Assembly (NCBI RefSeq): GCF_001612825.1
Contig: NZ_BDBE01000025.1
Span: 186,001 to 250,000, forward strand
Length of the DNA stretch: 64,000 nucleotides
Reading direction: 5' to 3'
DNA from: Nocardia caishijiensis NBRC 108228
GTDB taxonomy: Bacteria; Actinomycetota; Actinomycetes; Mycobacteriales; Mycobacteriaceae
The position numbers and the translations under genes are program-made. The first letter of the stretch is position 1, and the number at the start of each line of letters is the position of its first letter. The notes below the pieces were generated by a model. The model was not told where the DNA came from, searched no databases, and saw only the letters and a list, made by a program, of their open reading frames with translations. Of the stretch, positions 36,893 through 43,368 are shown in pieces.

Positions 36893-37569
36893 GTGAGATC
36901 CTCGTCGACTCGGTGAGTCACCGCTTCCGTGACCGAGAGGTGTTGCGCGACATCGACTTACGGATCACCGAGCGACGTGTCGGCTTCATCGGCGCCAACG
37001 GTTCGGGTAAGTCGACCCTGGCGCGCATGCTCAACGGCCTGCTCAAGCCCACCGAGGGCACGGTCACCGTCGACGGGATCGACGCGGCCCGCAAAGGTGC
37101 CGAGGTGCGGCGCAAGGTCGGGTTCGTCTTCACCGATCCCGACACCCAGATCGTGATGCCGACTGTTGGTGAGGACCTGGCCTTCTCCTTGCGCCGCAGC
37201 GGGCTGGGCCGCACCGAGATCGCGCGGCGGGTGGCGGCGATGCTCGATCGGTTCGGCTTGGCCGGGCATGCCGATCATCCCTCCCACCTGCTCTCCGGTG
37301 GGCAGAAACAACTGCTCGCGCTCGGGTCGGCCCTCATCCGCGAACCGGCGGTGATCATCGCCGACGAACCGACCACGCTGCTCGATCTGCGCAATGCGCG
37401 GCTGGTATCGCGGGCGCTGAATTCCCTCGATCAGCAGGTGATCGTGGTGACCCATCACCTCGCGCTGCTCGACGGCTTCGATCGGGTGGTGGTCCTCGAC
37501 GACGGATCGGTCGCCTTCGACGGCACCCCGGCCGACGCGGTCGACACCTACCGGCGCCTGGTCGAATGA
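36889..37569 (+). CDS. bioM: Energy-coupling factor ATPase BioM
   Basis: A 226-residue ABC ATPase that powers BioY uptake. Walker A is GANGSGKST, Q-loop VFTDPDTQIVMPTV (a Q/DPD...Q form typical of ECF ATPases), signature LSGGQKQ, Walker B VIIADEPTTLLD, and H-loop VVTHHLALL. ATG 36889 overlaps bioY by 4 bases and its own stop overlaps bioN by 4 bases. Confidence 0.93.
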   Translation: MSEILVDSVSHRFRDREVLRDIDLRITERRVGFIGANGSGKSTLARMLNGLLKPTEGTVTVDGIDAARKGAEVRRKVGFVFTDPDTQIVMPTVGEDLAFSLRRSGLGRTEIARRVAAMLDRFGLAGHADHPSHLLSGGQKQLLALGSALIREPAVIIADEPTTLLDLRNARLVSRALNSLDQQVIVVTHHLALLDGFDRVVVLDDGSVAFDGTPADAVDTYRRLVE

Positions 37570-38165
37570 TCGGCCTGTACTCACCCGGAGACTCGGTGGT
37601 GCACCGGTTGCCCGCCGGTCCCAAACTCGCCGTGCTGGTCGTCGCGATCGTCGCCATGACCGTCCTCGCCCGCACGCCGCTCGCCGTGGCGGTCGCGGCG
37701 GTGCTGGTCGCGGGCCTGTTCGCGCTCGCGCGGGTGTCCTGGCGGGTCGCCTCGGCGCAGATCCGTCCGGTGCTCTTGATGACGCTCGTCATCGGCGTCT
37801 TCCAGGTCCTCACCACCACACCTGCGCGGGCGGTCGTCGTCTGCGGCATCCTGCTCGTCTCGGTGGCGCTCGCCGCCCTCGTCACGGTGACCACGCGCGT
37901 CACCGCGATGCTCGACGCCCTGACCCGCGCCCTCGGCCCGCTGCGCCGGGTCGGTGTCGACCCCGAGCGGGTGAGTCTGCTGCTGGCCCTGGCGATCCGG
38001 TGCGTCCCGCTGCTGGCGGGCATCGTGCACGATGTCGCCCAGGCGCGGCGGGCGCGCGGAGTCTCCTGGTCGGCCACCGCCCTCGTGACGCCGGTCGTGG
38101 TGCGTGCCCTGCGCACGGCCGATGCGATGGGTGACGCGCTCGCCGCGCGCGGGGTCGACGACTGA
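37566..38165 (+). CDS. bioN: Energy-coupling factor transmembrane protein BioN
   Basis: A 199-residue T component of the biotin ECF transporter. Four or so hydrophobic segments, and the coupling motif that contacts the ATPase: AQARRARGVSWSA (the A-R-x-A-R-G form). The reading frame is intact to GVDD-stop. The codons 153-199 (38022-38162) occur a second time, diverged, at 40111-40239, on the far side of the reverse transcriptase gene. That shows that the end of bioN is where the insertion lies. Confidence 0.92.
   Translation: MIGLYSPGDSVVHRLPAGPKLAVLVVAIVAMTVLARTPLAVAVAAVLVAGLFALARVSWRVASAQIRPVLLMTLVIGVFQVLTTTPARAVVVCGILLVSVALAALVTVTTRVTAMLDALTRALGPLRRVGVDPERVSLLLALAIRCVPLLAGIVHDVAQARRARGVSWSATALVTPVVVRALRTADAMGDALAARGVDD
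38022..38162 (+). repeat. Direct repeat partner of the bioN-end copy at 40111-40239
   Basis: The bioN end lies at both sides of the RT island in the same orientation. Recombination between the two would remove 38163-40110 and leave a complete bioN frame. Confidence 0.75.
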
Positions 38166-38376
38166 GACCGCGTGTGCGGATAGTTGAAGGATGCGCGACT
38201 TTACACCAGCATGCTGGAAACAGCCCCTATGGCAACTTTCGCGAAGCGAACCCGTACGGCTGGCCACGGGGCAATGCCTGGCGTCGATCGTACCGGGGCA
38301 CGTCCAGCTAGGTAAGGACGGAACCGCCTCCGGCTTGAGCGGATCGCGATTGGGTGGGCCGGAGACGACAAGCGCT
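38166..38376. other. Island left flank, noncoding; candidate RNA or junction sequence
   Basis: No gene is seen here. The sequence has a perfect 12-base palindrome CCAGCATGCTGG at 38206-38217 and a weak 7-bp stem (CTCCGGC at 38328-38334 with GCCGGAG at 38358-38364) close to the end of the reverse transcriptase gene, which might help to end its message. Such RT genes sometimes work with a structured RNA encoded beside them; whether one is here cannot be decided by eye. Confidence 0.35.
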
Positions 38377-39879
38377 CTAGGTCAATTGCGAATATATGAC
38401 TCCAGCCTTAACTAATACGGCCATCCAGCTGCGCTCAGACGAATCGAGATCAGAATCCGAGAGTAGCCCCACCCGATGCATTTCGTACCGCACAAGCCAG
38501 TGCTGGTCGAAGTCGGCTTCGCATGCGTAGTCGAGGTTGCGTACCTGTCGTACTGCGGCCGGGCGTGCCCTCGGACACCAGGCCGCTACCGCAAGGAGAA
38601 CGAGGTCGTCATTCATTTCGATCAGCGGTTGCCAGTCGGCCTTACGGACGGGTTCATTGAGGACCCGCCGCAGGATGTGGAGGTGCCAGAGGACCACATC
38701 TGTTTCGGCTCGCCGAGCAGCTTCGTGCATCAGTCTAGTCAGGACGACTCCAATGCGGGCAGCATCTGGGTCCCGGAGCTCGCCGCCCATCGCCGCAAGC
38801 TCGCTTGCCAAGAAGGGAGCCAAATGTGGGTGAAAAGCGCATAGCCGAACGAGTTCATCCGTGACCAGAAGTGAAGGCTTCTGCTCCATGGCCCGCCGTT
38901 GCCCGATCGTCGCCTTGACGGCGAACTTGAGGACTGAGTGGAACGGGTATTTAGCCGCTAGAAGTTCAGCCTGACGCAGGAACCGGGCGGTTGCCAGTGG
39001 TGTCCACGCGGCTGGCAGGTGAGATTGCACCTCCGCGATCCAAGGCTCGCCAGCCCCGTTACGAAGGTCGACGATCCGAGTCTTGCGCGTATTGAGATCC
39101 AATCTATATTCCGCCAACGCATGCTGGAGATCGACGACGAAGGTCTCCGCGACTGAACGATCAGTGCAGTATGACGTGTAGTCGTCGACATACCGAAGGA
39201 AGTTGTGACCCCGTCTGACCAATTCCTCGTCGACTCGTTGAAGTACTAGTTCGGCGAGAAGATTTGAGACTGCCGGGCCGATCATGACGCCTTTGGTCTC
39301 GCGGTCGTGACAGTTCCTGACGAACTTGTCGAGGTCCGCCTGCCACGACCCGTCATTGCCTCCCATGCGCTTCGCCAGGTTCTTGCCACGAGTCGCCCAG
39401 TCGATGGCATGGCTGTATACGCTCGGGAAGCAGTTGCTGATGTCGGCCTTCACCATGAAGCGTTGCCCTTGAGCCAACCGCGTGTCGCGGGACAGCGAAT
39501 CGTGTGACGTTTCGTAATCCATTTGGACCAGGCGCCCATCAGTATGGAAAGCGGGCTTGATCTGAGAATTCAAACTCTGAAGGAGGGGCTCGATACTGGA
39601 CCAATGGTTACCGATGTGGAGAACCAGAACTGAGTAGGGGATGGGATGAGGTATGCCCAGACGCCGCACCAAGCCGTCGAACCGCCGCGTTCGCAGCTCA
39701 GTCCATGCTGCTGACGCTTTCGTCTTCGATTTTGGTGCGGGGACAAGGGCTAGGGCACATTCCTCTGTGAAGGTCTCGCTTGTCAACAACGCCGGGAACT
39801 CCTCGCCCGCAGCTTTGACATGGGGGAAGTACTGTTTCTGGAGGAGCGCAGCCTTGGCGGCAACGTCCCGGGGGGGCAT
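38377..39879 (-). CDS. Reverse transcriptase of the Abi/UG (defence-associated) type
   Basis: A 500-residue RNA-directed DNA polymerase. Motif A is VKADISNCFPSVYSHAI with the catalytic Asp at about 145, motif B is ETKGVMIGPAVSNLLAELVL, motif C FLRYVDDYTSYC (YVDD at about 229), and motif D LNTRKTRIVD. The text DISNCFPS...AIDWA...GK is characteristic of AbiA/AbiK/DRT-like RTs and differs from group II intron and retron RTs. There is no maturase X or HNH domain; about 230 C-terminal helical residues follow the RT palm. The lower GC (near 54% in sampled lines against about 70% nearby) and position mark it as acquired. ATG 39879 has GGAG upstream; longer frame overlaps the bioN copy. Confidence 0.87.
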   Translation of the reverse strand: MPPRDVAAKAALLQKQYFPHVKAAGEEFPALLTSETFTEECALALVPAPKSKTKASAAWTELRTRRFDGLVRRLGIPHPIPYSVLVLHIGNHWSSIEPLLQSLNSQIKPAFHTDGRLVQMDYETSHDSLSRDTRLAQGQRFMVKADISNCFPSVYSHAIDWATRGKNLAKRMGGNDGSWQADLDKFVRNCHDRETKGVMIGPAVSNLLAELVLQRVDEELVRRGHNFLRYVDDYTSYCTDRSVAETFVVDLQHALAEYRLDLNTRKTRIVDLRNGAGEPWIAEVQSHLPAAWTPLATARFLRQAELLAAKYPFHSVLKFAVKATIGQRRAMEQKPSLLVTDELVRLCAFHPHLAPFLASELAAMGGELRDPDAARIGVVLTRLMHEAARRAETDVVLWHLHILRRVLNEPVRKADWQPLIEMNDDLVLLAVAAWCPRARPAAVRQVRNLDYACEADFDQHWLVRYEMHRVGLLSDSDLDSSERSWMAVLVKAGVIYSQLT

Positions 39880-40110
39880 CAACAACTCCAGCCCCTCGAC
39901 CGCGTTTCCCGTTGTTGCCACCTGCACCACAAGCCTTCCTGCACCAGCCAATGCAAACCTCGGGTAGAGGGTAGCTGTGGCAACTCTCTCGGGCCGAATT
40001 TTCCAGTGCAGCAATAGCAATGGTCGTGCGCCGTGCACACTCGCGGAGGCACAAGAGCCGAAGTGGTTTGCAGCTGGCTGGCTAGGGTTCCGGTCCACAG
40101 CCGCAAGAGG
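39880..40110 (-). other. Promoter-side region of the reverse transcriptase
   Basis: The 231 bases upstream of the RT start have intermediate GC and no supportable gene. The RT reading frame stays open through it, but the translation is not related to RT families. It probably holds the promoter and may encode an accompanying RNA. Confidence 0.35.
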
Positions 40111-40239
40111 ATCGTCGGCGAGGTCGCCGAAGCGCGTCCTGCACGCGGCGTCTCGTGGTCGGCGACCGCTCTGGTGACGCCGATCGTCGTGCGTGCCCTG
40201 CGCACGGCCGACGCGCTGGCTGCTCGCGGCGTCGACGAC
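40111..40239 (+). pseudogene. Diverged second copy of the bioN 3' end
   Basis: Translates as a close relative of the last 47 codons of bioN (shared GVSWSATALVTP, VVRALRTADA, ALAARGVDD), with 12 bases missing after the ADA codons and about 85% base identity by eye to 38022-38162. It has no stop after GVDD and no start of its own. It looks like the remains of the original or a donor bioN end left beyond the inserted RT segment. Confidence 0.8.
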
Positions 40240-40266
40240 AGGGACGACTCCGCCGCCCATAGTGCC

Positions 40267-40839
40267 CTAACCCGTTGCGCGTAAACCGATCTCGGTGAAC
40301 GGCACGGAACGATCGAGCGCGAACCAGCCCATCGACTGACGCTTTCGGCCCGCCAGCAGGAAGCTGGGGCCGAGCCAGAGGTCCGGTTCGACCTCGCGCA
40401 GTTCGTCGTAGATCCGGCGTGCGGGTCTGCGGCTGCCTACGCGGGTGTCGTTGTAGTCCAGTCGCACCGCTGGTCTGGCATCGACCACCGAATCACCGAC
40501 AGTGGCGACGAAGTTCAGGGCACGCAGGCCACCGAGGAGTTGGAAGAAGTTGTGGCCGAAGGCGGTTCGGTCGTCGGTGTGCCGAAACGACTTACCGGTC
40601 CAGAAGTACGAAGGGCGGGCCATCAGACGGCCGAGGTAGGCGCCCGCCGCGGGGAACGTCCGCATCACCAGGTCGCCGTCGAGCCGGGCGAAGGTCGCGG
40701 CTGTCGCGGCGGGTGCCTCGGTGAACATCCGGTGCAGGTCGGCGGGCGTAGCGGTGGAGAGGCGGTCCAGGCGAGGGCGGCTGGCCGACGGGCGGGGCGG
40801 GGGCATCAGGGCGCGCGCGGGGAGGGATGTCTGCGTCAC
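40267..40839 (-). CDS. Conserved hypothetical protein
   Basis: A 190-residue soluble protein. A Pro/Arg-rich start is followed by FTEAPAATAATFARLDGDLV and, later, FVATVGDSVVDARPAVRLDY and LREVEPDLWLGPSFLL. The last pieces look like a beta-barrel or lipocalin-like ligand-binding fold, but I do not recognise a family. GTG 40839 is the first start. Its 3' end lies at the right border of the bioN-copy region, so the island lies between it and bioN. Confidence 0.7.
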   Translation of the reverse strand: MTQTSLPARALMPPPRPSASRPRLDRLSTATPADLHRMFTEAPAATAATFARLDGDLVMRTFPAAGAYLGRLMARPSYFWTGKSFRHTDDRTAFGHNFFQLLGGLRALNFVATVGDSVVDARPAVRLDYNDTRVGSRRPARRIYDELREVEPDLWLGPSFLLAGRKRQSMGWFALDRSVPFTEIGLRATG

Positions 40840-40891
40840 GCCTCGTATGGTGCCAAGGCGGGCGTCGGCACGACACCGGTTTCGAGAACGA

Positions 40892-40929
40892 CGAAGGCGG
40901 TGACCCGGACATCCGGGTCACCGCCTTCG
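40892..40929. terminator. Strong hairpin terminator after the polyamine operon
   Basis: CGAAGGCGGTGACCCGGA and its complement form an 18-bp perfect stem around 2 bases. It lies 10 bases after the stop of the minus-strand speD-speE fusion gene. Confidence 0.8.
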
Positions 40930-40938
40930 GTGGTGCGT

Positions 40939-42153
40939 TCAGCGACGCAAGGCGTACGGCTCGATCGCGCCGCGCTCGAGGGCGCGGGCGTCGATGGTCT
41001 CGGCCTTGTAGGGGAGCAGGGCCAGGCGGTCGGTCATGCCGCGCACCGGGTCATCGATCTTCTCGTTCAGGCCGAACAGGAAGGTCCATTCGTGCTCGTC
41101 GCTGCCGTAGGGCACCACGGTGGCGAACTGCTCGTGGAACCGGCCCCACGACCGCTTGAGGGTCTCGTTGCGCCACATGGTCGCGCAGCCCGCCTGGGCC
41201 GACAGCACACCACCGGGCGCGAGCAGTGCCTTACATCGCGACAGGAACTCAGACTCGTAGAGGCGGTTGTGCTGGGCGTCCTCCACGCGCTCGTCGGGCA
41301 GGTCGATGACGATCACGTCGTAACGGGTGCCCGCCTCCTGCGCCTTGGCCAGGAAGTCCCAGCCGTCGGCGTAGTGCACGTGCACCGGCCCCTCGCCACG
41401 CACGGCGGCGGCAAGTTCCTCGGGGGTGTACCCGTAGGGCAGGTGCCGGGCGCACAGCTCGACCTCGCGCTGGTCGATGTCGACGTGGTCGACGTGGGTC
41501 GCCCCGGCCGCCACCGACATCTGCGAGGCCACACCCTCACCGGAACCGATGATGAGCACCCGGTCCAGCTTCTCGGCCAGCACGAACGCCGGGACCATCA
41601 TGGCCTCGTGGTAGGTGACCTGGGAGAACTCGGTGGACTGGCGGTCGTCGTCGGAGAACAGGGAGATGCCCTGATCGGTCCGCGCGATCACCATGTGCTG
41701 ATACGGGGTGTCGGTGTCGACGATCACCTCGTGCAGATCCCAGATCCGGGTGAGGCCGTCGCCCACCGGTTCGTAGATCTTCTCGGCGCCGTGGCCGCGC
41801 TGCACGACCTTCATACGAACTTCCTTGGGAGACAATTTGTCTCGCAGGAGTTCCACGGCCTTCGTCGCGCCAGCACCGATGCTGCCGCAGGTGAAGACGT
41901 CGACGAAGATCTCGCCGGACTCCGGATAGGTGTGAATCGAGGCGTGGGACTCCGACAACAGCGCGAGGACGGTCACCCCCTGCGGTTCGAACTTTTTGTG
42001 AACGACATCGCAGATGGTGACGCCCGCCGCGATCAGAGACTCACGCAACGCCGATTCGAGTCGTTCGAGATCGTCACACAGGTCTGTGTCGACACCACCG
42101 AACTCGGCCAGCACATGCCAGCCGGTGAATTCCGCCGTCATGGGCAAACTCAC
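40939..42153 (-). CDS. Fused S-adenosylmethionine decarboxylase-spermidine synthase
   Basis: A 404-residue fusion. Residues 1-120 are a class 1b AdoMet decarboxylase: SESHASIHTYPESG holds the Glu-Ser cleavage pair that makes the pyruvoyl group (S69), and VFTCG the catalytic Cys (C89). Residues 125-404 are a spermidine synthase: GISLFSDDDRQSTEFSQVTY, IIGSGEGVASQM for decarboxylated AdoMet binding, and VIVIDLPDERV. The protein makes aminopropyl donor and transfers it to putrescine. GTG 42153 overlaps the decarboxylase stop in GTGA; an internal ATG at 42141 is an alternative. A strong terminator follows. Confidence 0.9.
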   Translation of the reverse strand: MSLPMTAEFTGWHVLAEFGGVDTDLCDDLERLESALRESLIAAGVTICDVVHKKFEPQGVTVLALLSESHASIHTYPESGEIFVDVFTCGSIGAGATKAVELLRDKLSPKEVRMKVVQRGHGAEKIYEPVGDGLTRIWDLHEVIVDTDTPYQHMVIARTDQGISLFSDDDRQSTEFSQVTYHEAMMVPAFVLAEKLDRVLIIGSGEGVASQMSVAAGATHVDHVDIDQREVELCARHLPYGYTPEELAAAVRGEGPVHVHYADGWDFLAKAQEAGTRYDVIVIDLPDERVEDAQHNRLYESEFLSRCKALLAPGGVLSAQAGCATMWRNETLKRSWGRFHEQFATVVPYGSDEHEWTFLFGLNEKIDDPVRGMTDRLALLPYKAETIDARALERGAIEPYALRR

Positions 42154-43265
42154 TCTCGCTCAGCGCCCGAGACATGAACGGTCAAGGGCGGAAAACCATT
42201 GAAGGACACCGACGAATAACTCGCGGTATAGGCGCCGGTGTCGAGAATCTGGATCTGATCACCGGCTCGCAACGTGGTCGGCAGAAGGACCTTCGTGCGT
42301 TGATACAGTACATCGTCGCCGTCGCAGGTCGGACCCGCGACCACCGCCTCGCCCACCGGATCGCCGTCGCGATCGGTGCGGAAACGGTAGGCGATGTACT
42401 CGTTCTCCGTCTCGGCCATACCGTTGTATCGGCCGATGTCGAGATACACCCAGCGCCGCCCGTCCGGCGCGAAACGCACGCCGACGACCTCGGCGTGGAT
42501 GGTGCCCGCGTTACCGACCAGGGCACGCCCCGGTTCGACGATCAGCTCGACCGACGCGGGCAGGAATTCGGCCGCGGCCTGTGCCGCGGCGGCCGCGATC
42601 GTGCCCGGTTCGGGCGCGGACTCGGCGTAGGAGAGCGGCAGGCCGCCGCCGATGTTCACCGCGGCCACGTGAATGTCCTTGTCCGCCAAGGCGTTCACGA
42701 TCTCACCGGCCTGCTCGATACCGATCCGCCAGGCGGCCGGGTCGAGCTGCTGGGAGCCCACATGGAAGTACGGGCCACCGACACGCAGACTCAGATCGCG
42801 CGCCCGTACGAGCAACCGCAGGGCCTCGCCGGGCGCGCACCCGAACTTGGTGCCGAACGGGGTGCGCGACTCCGGTGCCGAGGACAGGAACCGGCACTCC
42901 ACCTCCGCGCCGGGCGCGTGCTCGGCGAGGCGCTCGAGGTCGTCCTCGGTGTCGAAGGCGAACCGGCGCACACCCGCCGCGAAGGCGTAGGCGATGTGGG
43001 TGGCCTTCTTGATCGGATTGCCGTAGCAGAGCTTGTCCGCCGCGATGCCGAGGCGCACGCACTGGTCGATCTCGCCGACACTGGCGACGTCGAACTCGGC
43101 GCCCTCGGCGTCGAGCAGGCTCAGCAACTCGTCGACGGGAGCCGCTTTCACCGCGTACCTGATCCGGGTGCCCTGCTCGCGCTGCGCCGAGACGGCCGCG
43201 GCGAGGGTTCGGTAATTGGCACGTACCCGCTCGGGGTAGATGACAAGGTACGGGAATTCGGGCAT
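42150..43265 (-). CDS. Type III PLP-dependent ornithine (or lysine) decarboxylase
   Basis: A 371-residue enzyme of the alanine racemase fold (ODC/DapDC/ADC group), here likely making putrescine from ornithine for the spermidine synthase encoded next. PLP Lys is K40 in IRYAVKAAP. Further family pieces: GPYFHVGSQ, VNIGGGLPL for cofactor phosphate, and GPTCDGDDVLY near the C-terminus, the eukaryotic-type ODC motif with the catalytic Cys. DapDC would be about 50 residues longer and have extra motifs. ATG 43265; its stop is coupled to the fusion gene by 4 bases. Confidence 0.88.
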   Translation of the reverse strand: MPEFPYLVIYPERVRANYRTLAAAVSAQREQGTRIRYAVKAAPVDELLSLLDAEGAEFDVASVGEIDQCVRLGIAADKLCYGNPIKKATHIAYAFAAGVRRFAFDTEDDLERLAEHAPGAEVECRFLSSAPESRTPFGTKFGCAPGEALRLLVRARDLSLRVGGPYFHVGSQQLDPAAWRIGIEQAGEIVNALADKDIHVAAVNIGGGLPLSYAESAPEPGTIAAAAAQAAAEFLPASVELIVEPGRALVGNAGTIHAEVVGVRFAPDGRRWVYLDIGRYNGMAETENEYIAYRFRTDRDGDPVGEAVVAGPTCDGDDVLYQRTKVLLPTTLRAGDQIQILDTGAYTASYSSVSFNGFPPLTVHVSGAERE

Positions 43266-43368
43266 AGTTGAACTTTCGGTCGGCGGCCGGGAGAGACTAT
43301 CAGCGGCGCCTACCCAACAACGAATCCGTCAAACATTCGTCATATTGATCATATCGATCAGGTATGAC

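Noticed and set aside
38377..39879. Group II intron or retron
   Set aside because: No maturase or HNH domain, no domain V-like RNA recognised in the flanks, and RT motif text is of Abi/UG type. No msr-msd-like structure was found by eye.
39880..40260. N-terminal extension of the reverse transcriptase to 40260
   Set aside because: The extension would read antisense through the bioN copy and has no RT-like sequence; ATG 39879 has a ribosome site.
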